Shown here: positions 12,101 through 26,496 of the stretch, in pieces
How the letters are laid out: each line of letters starts with the position of its first letter
Position numbering within the stretch: the stretch's first letter is position 1
Assembly (NCBI GenBank): GCA_018806985.1
Contig: JADANN010000274.1
Location: 248,001 to 312,000 of the forward strand
DNA from: Angiostrongylus vasorum
Taxonomy: Eukaryota > Nematoda > Chromadorea > Rhabditida > Metastrongylidae
DNA: 64,000 nucleotides
Direction of reading: 5' to 3'
Notes under the pieces: model-generated
Database searches by the model: none
Seen by the model: the letters and a program-made list of their open reading frames with translations, nothing else
Told to the model about the DNA's origin: nothing
Made by a program: the position numbers and the translations under genes

Positions 12101-12356
12101 ACAGATCTCAACAACACCAGTGGAATTCAAATGTATCAGAATAAAAGAGTAGTACTATCGTTTGGTTCATAACACTTCTAACAGCGTTAGTACCTCTGTC
12201 TTGAGGATCATCTGTTATCACTGGGTGTGGTTTTGGTTGCTCTTCCTTATCCAATGACAAACGCAACGCATATGACGAGTTAACCAGAGAAGGTGGAATA
12301 GTGGAAAGCCTGCTTGACGAGGTTGACGATGAATCGGATTCAGCCAAGGAATTGGA
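9164..12356 (-). CDS. ATF4-type bZIP transcription factor (5' end not resolved)
   Basis: Four exons join in phase: 12194-12356, 11938-12089, 11009-11125 and 9164-9337 (stop TAA at 9164). All introns are GT-AG. The first two exons encode a Ser/Pro-rich acidic region typical of activation domains. The third ends with the start of the basic region (LRRKRQQ). The last supplies the bZIP signature [12 protein letters not shown], followed by a leucine-zipper-like heptad region of about 35 residues and a very short tail. The NxxAAxxYRxR pattern and position near the C-terminus match the ATF4/ATF5 group, the stress-response regulators of amino-acid and ER homeostasis that bind CRE/CARE sites as dimers. 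The exons seen encode about 168 residues. The first exon shown opens at an acceptor (TTTTATAG), so upstream exons or a start codon are missing. Intron 3 (1.7 kb) holds nothing I recognise. Confidence 0.87.
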
Positions 12357-12569
12357 CTATAAAAGTTCAAGAATTTTGCCTTTCTTCATTTCCTCTGATG
12401 AAATGCTAGCGATGACGGGAGTAAAAAAGTCACTTTCAACTTATGACTTCTAAACATTCATCTGAGGGATTGCAAAGAGATGGAAAAGGTTGGACAACCA
12501 CTAGAAGCAAACTTCTTGACCTATTTTAAAGTCTCCTCAAGTCCCACACCCAACTTTCTTTGAACCTTG

Positions 12570-12900
12570 GCAGTCATCAATAATTCACTGTTTACTCGAC
12601 AAGCGAAAATGTTGTTATCATAAGATTTATCCATTCACAATAGCCGACCTTACAACGGTTTTGCCCACTTCGAAGCCCTGAAAGGTCAAATTGACACCCA
12701 ATTCACTCAGTCGAATACTATCATAACCCTAGTACAGAAAAACTTAATATATGAATGATTATTTGAATGGTGAAAAAGCTCTTCTCAGATACTCACCGTT
12801 TCGTTCTTTTTAAACCCTTCAATTGTTTAGTGGGAGCACAGAGTCTTATACAAACGAGGAATATACCTGGCTCAGGTCAAAAAGTGATAAGGGACAAGTT
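12570..12900 (-). repeat. PLE terminal (pLTR-like) sequence, left side of PLE-1
   Basis: The reverse complement of 12570-12727 aligns with 43478-43625 (shared blocks GGTTATGATAGT, CAATTTG, ATAACAAC, AACAGTGAA). 12783-12900 matches the reverse complement of 15290-15356 (block CGTTTYGTTCTTT). It therefore lies as an inverted terminal copy relative to the right end of PLE-1. A damaged hammerhead-like motif is at about 12653-12683. Confidence 0.6.
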
Positions 12901-15289
<2,389 letters not shown>

Positions 15290-15360
15290 TATTCCTTGCC
15301 CATGTTATATGGTTGGTCTTCAACAAATAACTGGAAAGCTTACAAAGAACAAAACGGTAA
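15290..15360 (+). repeat. PLE-1 right terminal arm
   Basis: Reverse complement of the left arm near 12783-12900, including the AAGAACAAAACG block. The same foldback sequence recurs as a closely spaced inverted pair at 42.9-43.2 kb. Confidence 0.6.
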
Positions 15361-15564
15361 GTGTTTAAAAGAAGCTGTTTAATTTGTAAACGAAAATTTG
15401 TGTTTCAAGTTTTATCTGGTGAGGTCATAAAAGTACTTCTGAATGGATCCGTATCAGTTTCACTTTTCCAATCCCGTTCAAGTATTTCCAGCATTTTAAA
15501 AGGAATCAATCTGTTTCCCTTAATCAAGGCGAGAATGTGTGAAGAAAATCGACCAGTTACTTGT

Positions 15565-15735
15565 GTATTACCACGATGATGCAGATATATTTGCAAAACT
15601 TGGATCCCAGGCCAGATTCGCACCGGCGACTACCCTTTCCGGCGGTCCCATTTATCCACTCCATCTTTGAGGCCCTTGCTTTGGCGTTCTCTCAACCAGT
15701 TTTCCATATTGTTTTGCGCTCACTGTTATCATCTG
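15565..15735 (-). repeat. SINE-C copy
   Basis: On the minus strand: tail block TGCAGATATATTTGCAAAAC, then a linker, then a CCCTTTCCGG/TTCGCACC B-box region. It matches the copies at 28.9, 30.1, 43.2 and 63.1 kb. Confidence 0.6.
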
Positions 15736-15837
15736 TCCTATCATAATATTAACTACTACGGTAAGTTTTCCTCGATCGCTATGTAACAGTTTTCCAATAT
15801 ACATGCATTCTTTCTCAACAATCGGCGATACGATAAA

Positions 15838-15865
15838 GCGAAGAAGGCGATATTGCCGAAACGTC
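15838..15865 (+). other. Hammerhead-like motif of PLE type (degenerate)
   Basis: It contains GAAGA, then a stem GGC-GATATT-GCC, then GAAACGTC. This is the stem II and 3' core of the minimal hammerhead ribozymes reported in PLE terminal repeats, with a GTC cleavage triplet. The 5' core reads GCGAAGA instead of CTGANGA, so it is probably inactive. Confidence 0.5.
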
Positions 15866-15869
15866 AGCT

Positions 15870-18800
15870 ACATGCATTCTGCCATCCCAGCCTAGGATGA
15901 CAACGATCTACGCTGTATGGTATCCCTATAACTTCTTCTTCTTTATCATTGCACTTTCTATGCAATTCATTATCCTCATCAATATATAGTTCTGAAAATT
16001 CCGTATGCTAGCTCGTTCACAGGCAGGAAGTGATGTTTCTCCGTGTGGATCAATACCAATTTCCCTCTTCAGCTTCAGCTCGACCACAGTTTTTTACCCC
16101 CGTTACTTAAGGGCTATTGCAGAAGTTACTCTGCCACTGATAAGGCTCGCTGTTGCTTTCTATTTCTTCTCAACTCACTGACCGCATCATTGTTTCCAAT
16201 GTTTGTACCTACTTCTCGTTGCCACCATATCATTATAAATCTGTCAGTATTGTTATATGTAACGGCTCAATTACCCAAGTTTGAGATCTAGCGCTATGAC
16301 AACGTTGAAAAGACCGGGGTGGCGCTATATATCGCATTGCAAAGGAGCCTACTCCACTTTGGAATATTCTAGTATTATAAATGCAGCAACACATGAACTG
16401 TTGCGTAGGTTGCACCTTTCTAAGAAATACCCCTCGGATTACTTGTTTCCGCAAAAATTTTTCTGATATTAATTTAAGAATACTAACCGTGCCAATGTGC
16501 TCGATTTGTGCGCACTCAAGTACGATCTCTCGGTAGATGTCATGAGGAGTTCTTTCAGTTTCCTGATGCTGACTAAAGCGATGAAGCGATGTTGTTGAAG
16601 TGATTAAATCTAAATGAAACTACATGAAGCTCTAACGACTAGGAATTAAGTTCACTTAGTAGTTCGAAATAATGTAGAAAAAAAACGTTTGTCCACTAGT
16701 TGATTATCTAAACTTTGATTACATATTAGTGTGCCTCTAGTTAGACGGAATTTGCTAGTTTTTTAGCCAATTTTTAGTATAGATGTATAGATAGCAACTT
16801 TTTTTGTTTATTTCAGGCTTCCCAAGTTTTAAACCTTCTGGAAAACACAAACTTGAAGGTGAATTGTCCATCGGAAACCGAACTCGCTCCTTTCGTTTCA
16901 GTCCCATAATCGATGACAGAAGAGATCGACTCATAAGGTCGTAAGCGTCAAAGGAAGACGTCATTTTCTTTTTTAGAGTACAGGTCAGAATTCTATAACG
17001 AGAAGCACTTTTTATTAGCATTATTTCTTCTATCCAGGCCACTTAACATAGGTGGAATTTTTTTTTAGCATTGAATTTGTCCATAACAAACAGTTATAAT
17101 GGAATTGATGAATTGGAAGAATTCAATCTATACGGAGCTCTGAGCCCTTTCTCTTATTTTCATACATTGACAATAGGGTTAGCGTGAAAAAAGCGCTTTA
17201 TATTGTATTAGTGCTCATTCCTAAAAGCTGAATATAAAATCTAGGAAGATGCCAGATTTTTACTGGATACTACACGAGTTGCAATTATGAACACCACTAC
17301 GCTAAAGATTGGTAATGAGGAAATCTCTCGAAAATAGAAAAACCTTGGCCGAAGACGAGTTAGTAATGTGAGTTTTATGAAGGAAAACGTAAAAGTTTCG
17401 TTATCAGTCGATAAATAAACAATGACAGTTGAAGACGCATCAAATACAGACACAGGAGGCCGAGGATTTCTTGTCCATCACTATGTGAAGTAGAGAAGGT
17501 AGTGGAACAGATGTAAACCCAACAATATGAGCGGAGATCAAGTCATAAGGAGATGGGAAAGTTTTCTAAAAAACCTAAAAATACCGACATGGAAGAAAAT
17601 TAAAGGTACTGTCCTGGAAATCTTCTCACGAGTATCGAAACATAACAACACCAAATATCTTTGAAAATTTCGATTAACAAAGTAGGAGACGAACACCAAA
17701 CCATCTCTCTTGTTTATGGAGTGAAAAATAATTATTTATCAAGGTGCTCACGTTTACGCTGAAAGTGCACCACACTCAACCTAAGCAGCTGGCTGTTGCG
17801 AGTCAGTTTTCTTTCCCTGAAGGAAACCTATACAAGCGGCAACGAAAATCAAGGGTTGAAACTACGGTGAAGAAGAGCGCAATCTATTCTTCAGAGGTGA
17901 AGTTTTCAATAATAAACAAAAGTCGTAACTATCTTTAGACAACACACAAATATATAAAGTTAGGCATCACATTTTTACGAATCGTCCGAGTTCCACTGCA
18001 GTACCCAGGCTGCTGATATTGAACATATTGGACAGGTTGTCTTTTTTTTTTCCAAATTTCTTGTGCACAGATAACTTGTACCAGAGCGTGCTCACTCCAT
18101 AGACCACAGTGTGGCTGGCGTTCTAATAACAAAGTCCTTTAAAAAAATGTCGCTATTCCTAACAGTGACTTACTCTTTCCTTCTTAAGGTATAATGAATC
18201 TCATTACATAATTATTCGCGATTAGACCTTCTATTGAAGGAATGCACAGATTCGGAAGTTGTCGAACATGTAAGACTTCGCTAAGCAAAATGAGTTTCAA
18301 TCCAGAACTCCTACATATCAATTGGTGTGATCATGTGAGCAATCTACGGATTATTCTGATGTTCTCTGATGTTCTGGTTCATATCCAGCAAGAAGACGTA
18401 TCGAATCAGTAGGGTCCAAAAGCGCCCATGCATTTGCAACAAAACGCAAGTCGGTTCAGAACATGGATTCCTTGTTTCTATCGAGGCATACTGCCTATTA
18501 AGTTTTATAAACGTAATGGTGACCACATTTAGCGAGTCGGCAAACTAGTAGCAGATTAACCTTCGGAAACAGGAACTCTGAGTTGCTACATCGATAGGCC
18601 CTAAAAGTCATCTCTGAGGCCAAAAACGTATTGAGTCACCTTCACGCATGTCTTATTCTTGAGGGATTAGTCAGAACCAAAAAACTTTATCCTTCATACG
18701 TAATGATTTTCACGCTGCTTATGAAGGTGTACTTGTGTGTACACAGATAAAGTTTTGAATATTGAACATGCAGTTAACGTACTGAAAAGCACAAATCAAT

Positions 18801-18984
18801 AAGATTTGGGTCACCTCCAACAATGAATCCTCACATCTATTCTAAGACCATTCATAAATCTCTTTGCAAGTAATTTCGTCCTCTACATATTGTCATTACC
18901 CAGTCGGGATATTCAAATTCGCTTTTAAAAATGGCGAAAATAAAGGGCATGATAGGGAATTCGTAATGGACGTTGTGCTGCGTG
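15870..18984. other. Unassigned 3.1-kb stretch
   Basis: No recognised repeats and no exon supported by homology. A few minus-strand open frames (16755-17042, 17241-17453) have no recognisable domain or matching splice partners. Confidence 0.3.
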
Positions 18985-19135
18985 TTCGACTCAATGAACA
19001 GACCCGCATGGTGTGGTGGTGAACGCGTTACACTCCGGAAAAGACAATAGCGCGTTCGTTCCCCACCGCAGACACCTGCGGTCCGGAGTTTTGCAAACAT
19101 CTCAGCATCGTTGTAGTTATATTTCAATGAACAGA
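18985..19135 (+). repeat. SINE-A copy
   Basis: Plus-strand copy with the tRNA-like head (A-box region TGGTGTGGTGGTGAACGCG, B-box GCGTTCGTTCCC), the GCAGACACCTGCGG palindrome and the tail start TTTTGCAAACATCTCAGC. Confidence 0.85.
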
Positions 19136-20219
19136 ATCTGAAATGATACACAAGGTGACCATGCCTTTTCTGATTTTTCCTATGCAATGCATATTCTCTC
19201 CCCCTTCTCATTTCTTTTAATTTCTGCTTTCGCCACGTATTTGACCGTGTTTGAACGTTTCCATCTTTTGTGTATAGTGAAAAACTCAATCCACTCATAC
19301 CATGTTAAACGTATGCCTAACCATAACGAGTACAAAAGAAAGACCTCACACTGCTCAATCACCGACTGCTCATCGAGAACAAAGAAGAAGCTGCAGACGC
19401 CATGAATAGCGAGAAATATTTTGACTATCTCGTCGAAGAACCCTAACAAACAATGTGATCCCGATGATGAGAATTAAGATGATAGCGGGAGTGATTGGGC
19501 GAAATGGTCATCGTTTATAACTTCGGCGTCGCTCGACTGCCCAAGTTTTAATGCGCAGAACACAATAAATCGTTTAATTATTGATGGGGCTAATATTGCG
19601 AGCCGGTTGTGAAAGAAGAGAATGAAAAGCTATAAGAAGTCCTATTATATCCGAAGTTATGACAAGAATCCGTTCTAAGAGGTTACTGGTCCACCGATTC
19701 ACTGACATTGTAAGACAAAAGACATTGGAAGCTACAACAAGCCAAAACCTACCGTGGAAACAAGTGAGCAGAAGGCGTGTTATTCCTCAGACGTCAGCAA
19801 GATTAGATTCACTTGCAATTTTTGTTTCTCCTGTTCTAGACTGATATCATTCTTTTCCAATGGTTGAAGTTTTTACGGCTGTCTTCCCATCAGCCACTCA
19901 GACTTGTTTGGTGAACCCACTGAGAATTTATTACCACCGCGTGGAGAAAATCTTGATGAGTTCAGGATTCAAAAGTACTCGAATTCTTTTGCAAACGTTT
20001 CTACACTGTCGACAAGTCACATGCTGGAAGAGACAAGTTCATTACTGAAAAATGAAATAGGCTCGTCGTGTATTCTTTTATCAAAAAACTTCACGACTCC
20101 TACATGTTTAAAAATATGCCAAGCAGACTAAAAAGTGGTTGCAACTAACTCAGGAAATATTCCCACTTGGGCTGTTTCACTAATGGAGAAAAAACATTCT
20201 AACTGTGTATTAAAAGTGT
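19136..20219 (+). other. Unassigned; possible unknown coding exons
   Basis: Two plus-strand segments look protein-like: 19725-19800 (about KPKPTVETSEQKACYSSDV) and 19908-20080 (LFGEPTENLLPPRGENLDEF onward), the second preceded by CATCAG/CTCAG acceptors. I do not recognise either, and their phases cannot be tied together with certainty. They could be exons of a fast-evolving gene or chance open frames. Confidence 0.25.
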
Positions 20220-20575
20220 ATGTTGCAAGGGAAGGGAGCGGGTAGCAAAGTGGTGATGATCTTGCTTATTATGCGGACGGTCCAACCTACCCAGACGCTG
20301 TTTCGACCACGAACTGGGCCCACCAAGCCTCTCTCATCCTTCCTTCCTCAGCAAACTGCTAGCAGAGCTGTTTGCGACGAGGTCGCTTCCTCTATTCCAA
20401 GCGAGAACGCCTTAAAACGGCTATCTCAGGTTTGCAGAAAGAAGCGGCTCCATCAGCATTCAACTACACTTGTGACGAAGATGAAAGATCCTCAAGCAGA
20501 AGCTGAGGCCAACACGGAAAAAAGTTCGAAGACTTCGGCGGATGGTGGATGCGAGGAAATGAATAGAACGCAAGT
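20220..20575 (+). repeat. SINE-E copy (diverged)
   Basis: It shares GGTAGCAAAGTGGTGATGAT (A-box-like head), CACCAAGCCTCTC and the downstream CTCAAGCAGAAGC and TTCGGCGGATGGTGGATGCG blocks with 30.96 kb. An internal open frame through it is incidental. Confidence 0.65.
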
Positions 20576-21562
20576 TTTGTGATCCGCTCATTGTAATACA
20601 TGGGATGTCAAGTAGTGTAGTAAAAAAAAGAAACATACATGGAAAGTGTAAACAGTAAAAAGTTAGACTGTATGTCTAAGGACGCAATTGAAAAATGCAT
20701 TAAGTGTGGTAACCATTGAAATCATGAAGAATCTTCTATATATAGAGGAGACATTTTAGTACTATCCTCACCAACTACTGTCTCTGTGATAGTCTGTCTG
20801 TATAGGAGGAGGGAATTCCACGCAAAACTCACTGAGACAGATAAAGTGCTGCTAATAACATTGTGTAAAATATAATACACAGAAAGCAGCTCGCACCGAA
20901 TCGTGTACACCACTACGTCTGTGATAAGAAATCTATTGATCTCGTTTAACAAAAAAAAAGTACCGCTAAAGAAAGTATGTGTGCCAGAATCAAAAACCGT
21001 AAAGAAACTGTAGTGAAATCGAAGTGTATTTTTAGAAATGTCCTAGCGAATTCTAACTGATATTAGTCTGCATTCTCAAAAAACGTTTTGATCGGTTTAC
21101 ATGTGAGATGGGTGATAAGGGCACTGCGACATGGAGCCTCTCACTTGAATGCAGTCTTAGGTCCCATACATCTCACTGACTAGTCAACTCTATTGTCCTT
21201 TCATGTACGTTTGATGATATGAAGAAGTTCTTCATGCCATTCATTGTACGCAACATATCTTTGCTTCAAGTCATCTAAGTGTGTTATAAAAACAATTTGC
21301 TAAGCATCTCCGCTTGGCCCATGCTTTGCACCTTCAGTGCATTGGATTAAGCAAAAACATTGCGATAAGTTACGACTAACAGTGATGAGAAGCAGTTATC
21401 AGTCTATTGCTCGATAATGTGAGACAGACGAGAAACGAAAATACTCAAAGGAAAATGCAACTCTCTGCTAGATTTAATAAATTTAAAAAATCTAAATTAA
21501 TACATGAAAAAAAGAACGTGTCGTGTCCATTTAGTTCATTCTGAACGAGTAAAAAAGCTCTC
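20576..21562. other. No recognisable feature
   Basis: AT-rich sequence without supported exons or repeats. Confidence 0.35.
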
Positions 21563-21825
21563 GGCGTTGATCAATCTCACAGGGATGCACCATGCATTAG
21601 ACTCCATTAAGTATTGTTAGAGGTGATTGAATGCATATCTGGTCTATAATCTATATAATGACTCGCGATGGCCTACCGATCTATCGGGTCAATGGTGTTA
21701 GCCTTCCAGACAAGTCTGGTAACAATTTGCCAACCCCGGAATGATGGAAGACTTGGTGAGCTGGGGCGCCAGACGGAGCCTGTGCGTACTGCAGAGCACC
21801 TCTAACCACTGCTCTACCCACAAAG
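21563..21825 (-). repeat. SINE-B copy
   Basis: On the minus strand: left tail CTCGGCGTTGATCAAT, core CAGACAAGTCTGGTAACAAT, right tRNA-like head ending ACCACTGCTCTACCCAC. The A-box region is partly lost. Confidence 0.8.
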
Positions 21826-22189
21826 AAATTTGGTAATGTGAATTCTCATTTAAGATCCTTTAGTTCACCACAATACCTAAATTATGTTGCTAGAAATTAG
21901 CCGCTGTTGGAAATGAAGTATGATTGCCATCCCAACGACCATGCGTCTGATAAGCAGCGCTAATCGATATCCCAATCTAAGGAAAACCCATAGAAAGGCA
22001 GAATGATAAGCGAGTCTACTGGAAATGAACTGTATAAAATTTGAAAACACATGGGAAAAGCTATCAAGGTGTTCAAACGTGGAATGCCTACGATTTTTTG
22101 AAAGATAACGAAGCGCTAGATGAAACGATTAGGGCTTAAAGAAGTGATGTATGTATCACAGCATTGATAACGCCAGTAGTTTAATAATA

Positions 22190-22715
22190 CAGTAATCAGC
22201 AAAAGATTCTACAAATAAGAAAGACAAAACGAAAGAGAAATTGAAACCAAAACTGCCAAAACGGCTGAAACACAGATTAAAATAACAACAGAAACCACTT
22301 GAAAACTGTTGTACTTGAATTTGTTACAGTATAAAGATTATTTCATACTTGATACTTTAATAGCTCGTCCTCACTGGTTGTGCGGGCCCCGGTATGATCT
22401 CCATCGTTCGGAGATTTGCTGGTCAAGCCACTGTGGTTCCCTGCAACCCCGAGATCAGCTTGGCCAAAGTCTGCCCTAGGTCTTAACCAACACAGGAAGT
22501 CGCAGCCCTTGTTGATCAGAGGGAGATTTGCTACCATGCGACTTTGATACCAGGACGGTGGTGGATCCTGGTATTGGTTTAATCTTAGCTAGGCTTCCTG
22601 ATGGAAACGCAGGACTCCTCAGCCTAAGAGACCCTGGCGGGGGACGAGTCCTTCCGCTGTACATCGCAATCCGACACCCAGGAACACCTCCAAGCCACAA
22701 TGAGGAGGTATACCG
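22190..22715 (+). repeat. Repeat D copy with extended 5' flank
   Basis: 22345-22715 is repeat D. The 150 bases before it (AAAGACAAAACGAAAGAG and AACAACAGAAACCACTTG blocks) are also duplicated at 62391-62520. The shared segment with 62.39-62.92 kb is therefore about 520 bases with few differences, suggesting a recent copy or a longer full-length element. Confidence 0.8.
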
Positions 22716-23059
22716 TTGGCAGAAAAGAGTATTTCATAAAAGTATGATTATCTAAAAGAACCCATTCTAAAGCGATAAATCACACTACTCCAAATTTAAC
22801 ACTTTATCACTTTCAAATATTAGCAGCGAAGATGACAAGGGAACTGCACGGCCACTTATCAATGTGTCCGTGCAATGCGATAAATCTCCCCACAGATTTG
22901 TTTTATTTTATCGCAAGTATTACTGATTAAAGAAAACTCAGATAAGAAGCTAACCTGAGGACTTTGAACCCATGGAAAGGAAAGTGGTCCAAAATACAAA
23001 CCTAGACTCCATAATCTTGCTCGCATTGTTCAACAGCAAAGAAGCACAGTGTTTCACTT
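22716..23059. other. No recognisable feature
   Basis: No gene or repeat recognised. Confidence 0.35.
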
Positions 23060-23320
23060 TGATCAACCCTCTCAGGAAGCACTCATACACACGACTCCGT
23101 CTAAGGTCGTATACGTGACTGAATGCATATTTTGCTTTTGCAATGACTTCACCACGTCTGCAGATAAATCAAGTCAGCGTTTGAACCTCCCAAACAAGTT
23201 TGGGACTACCATACCAACACTGTACGGATGATGAGCTCTATCGGCCTGGGATGATAAATCAAACCGGCGATCAGCATTTCAATGCAGCTCTAAGCGCTGG
23301 ACTGGAGGCACCGCATCTCT
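23060..23320 (-). repeat. SINE-B relic
   Basis: A heavily diverged SINE-B, with TGATCAACCCTCTCAGG at the left, CCAAACAAGTTTGGGACTACC in the core and an eroded head near 23310. Confidence 0.45.
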
Positions 23321-26300
23321 TGATATACTTCCTCTAAAGTTCGCTGGTAATAATCCATACCCTAGTAAAGTGATGGGAGTTTGTATTTCAAAATTATTGG
23401 GTTAAAAAAAGTCTTAGAACTTTTTAGAATTTGAAAAAAAGACGTCAAATTCGGAAAAAAAATCCTGTAGTATTCTCTCAAAGAAATAGAAAAAGAAAAC
23501 AGGGAAGGAGAAAAGAAGAAGAAGAGAGAATACGCAGTGGTGTAATATCTTTACGGCATTCGCCGCTTCATTATGATAATAAATAAAAATTGCCAGGAAC
23601 TGAAGGTGAGGTTATGACAACTAAGTAAATAACCGTTACCAGCAGCGTTCGCACTCACGAAATTGCTTTAGGCACCAGCAATGTCGTTATAATCCCTCAC
23701 CATCTGCCACTTCGGCCTTTGCACGAAAGATGCTGAGAACTTTCCGTTCATGCGAAAGATACATCTCTACTGTTTTTCCGGAAGACAATAGAAGCACTGT
23801 GAAACGTAATTTGTCATGGTGAGGTGGTAACGCTTACGGGTCCAGGGCGCCGACGGATACATGTGACGGTTGCGTGTTTAAAGTAACACCGAGCACTTTT
23901 TTCTGCTATTCTTAGTCATTGAACTGCATGTTTTCGGCTGAAGCATAGTTCATATAATACTGGGTATATGGCTTTGTGAACACAAGGAATATACGCCAAT
24001 CCAGCAGAGAGCTTAACTCCGTATCGCTTACTCGGGTATGTCCAGTTTGTCGTAAGTATTCTTCCATTTATTGCTACCATAAGGTTCATAGCCTTCCTTT
24101 CTATGTGGTGTAGCCAAAAGAAATAAACAGTTGAAAATGAAGGATGTGCTGAATTCAAGGTTTCACATGACCAGACCTATCTTTCTTAGTTTTTTTTTCA
24201 ACTTTTCTCTCACTTCTTGCATCTTCGTTTTCTTCCGTTCGGATTTCAAAGAACTATAACAGCTCCAAGTAAAGACACCAAGATTCGCGTATCTCTTGCA
24301 GGAAAAATTGAGAACAAGAGGCCCCATTTGTTTGACCATGACAGAGATCTTGACAAGGCAGCGTTAAATTGTATAGGTTTACACTGCTTGGAACTGCAGT
24401 GGTTATGGTGGCGAACCGTACTACCAACGCAGAGAAACTATCAATTGAATCTTTCATCAGGCGATTGATTATGCAGGCTAGCTAGAATAAGTCCGAAGCC
24501 ATCGAACGGACTGATAAGAAAAAAACACCGGACACTAAGCGCCTTTCATGATAATTGTCGGCAAAACTGACTTTTAAATGTTGTCTGACGGAGTTCAAAA
24601 ATGAGATAAGGTCATCTTCAAGTAAGGCAGGTTGATGGTAAACAAGTCGATCCGATGTACACTGCCATATGGTTCCTGCAAATGTAGAAGTTCCGTGCTC
24701 TCAATTACCATTAAATATCATTAAACATCAGGGACCCATGAACTCTTGCCTCTTAGCACTCCGCTGCGCTCCCCCATCCACATAATTCACCAATTGCATT
24801 CCTAAGAAATGTCATCTTTTGTTTCACGTAATATCTCATCGTTTTGCAAAAAGCCTGTTCTTCCTTGTTAGTGGAACACCATATTCGCCATAATATCTCA
24901 ATATTTTGATTACATTAAAACTTATTCTATTTGTATCTGTACCGAACTCTTCGCGAATCTCATTGTCGCACCAGTAGCGTTTACATGAAGATTAATTTAT
25001 CCAAGTTTGAGGTGTACCGTGACAACAAATCAAAGTGATGTGACAGCACAACAAACTTCTTCAAACACTAGTGTTTTTTTTCCACACTTCAACATCCGAG
25101 AATTCAGCTCCAATAAGTTTAACATGGGTACAAGTAGCATAACTTTTAACATTACCCAAAAATGTAACAACGATATAGAAATAACAGAGTCGTACTAAAG
25201 AGGAAGAGATGAGAACATTATCCCATAAGGGGCGCGCGCCGTTTAGAGTAGCTCCCGAATGAACAAGAGCAAATTTTTGTCGGCTGCGGACTACCTGGGT
25301 TTATTGACAATAAAAAACGTTTTTTCAATTACTAGAGTGCTTTAGACGTTGTGAACATGATAGAATTATAGAAGAGACAAAACCTACTGCTAATAAGTAG
25401 AGTACAGTTGACCACGCGGTACGTAAATCTCATGTGCCCAAACTACGAACGATATTACTGTGTTGTTGAAGATTGTTGAAATCTGATTATGAATTAAAAT
25501 ACAGATTAAAACATAAGTGTTAGATATTATTTAATGTGACCAGATATCACAGGTTGTGTGCATATCACTACTTCTTCCATCCTATGCGGTTCCTCACATT
25601 TGTCATCCAAGAATGTTCTCGAATTCGCGAGTCAGTCCAGCTACCCCTTGAGCACTTCGTCTTCATCATGAATATCAGGTCTACATTACCGGAATCTAGG
25701 TGGTTCCCGCGCCCATTCATTCCAAATTGACGTTCATTTCTCCGCGGTATCCTGCTAAAGCGTCTCATGATGTGGTATAATTCAAAGGTAAGATCTTATT
25801 CGAGCATTTTATTCAAACAAGGAGACCCAAACCTTAGTATTATAATGAGTGGAATGATGATGTACTTTTTAAATTAACCTGATGATGAAACGGGATTATA
25901 AAGCATGTTTTAAGAAGCCATTGAAAAGTTGGTTGTTGCAGCTTTTTCCGCTTTTACCAGCACGATACCACGTAATCATTTGGGTCAGTTTTACGACATT
26001 TACTCGAATATTTACAATATTTACTCGGATATGTATTATAACGAATCAAAAACTGATCAGTTCTTCAAGCTTGTCTCATAAGCCACTCGGATTTCCTTAA
26101 TCTTAGCTCGAGCGTTCTGGAATGACTCTACTATAGAAAGGTTTTTCAAATTTGAAGAAAACCGTTTGGTAACCAAAATAACAAGTATACGTATCGAAGT
26201 CTAAGACGAAACCGATAGTTCCCACTTAATGTGCAGGATATGAGATAAGGATATAGTTTAGTCTCTCCTCTTATTACACTCACACCATTATTCCAAAAAC

Positions 26301-26489
26301 GTGGAATCGTAACCCGCAACAATACGACTTCTCCCATACATAAGAGAAGAAAAGATGAACAGGACACAAGAAACCAATGAGTGACAGCAGGATCCGTTAA
26401 AGAAAAGTTTTCCAGATGTCGTAACACTGCTCATTATTTAGAATTCTTAGAATTTGATTACAAAAAACTTTTCCGAGCGTGAATCAACA
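23321..26489. other. Unassigned 3.2-kb stretch
   Basis: No exon with homology or phase-consistent neighbours and no shared repeat. The terminal exon(s) of the PTP-like gene should lie in its right part, but I could not identify them. Confidence 0.3.
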
Positions 26490-26496
26490 CACTCAC

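Noticed and set aside
12654..12728. A 25-codon minus-strand segment between CTGTACTAG and GTAAGG, in phase with the first bZIP exon
   Set aside because: The same sequence recurs at 43478-43560 together with other PLE terminal blocks, so it is repeat-derived and not a bZIP exon.
22345..22715. Open frames in repeat D and in the SINEs (for example 30967-31212 and 52883-53212)
   Set aside because: The same frames recur at every copy of the repeat, with frameshifts between copies and no known domain. They are incidental.
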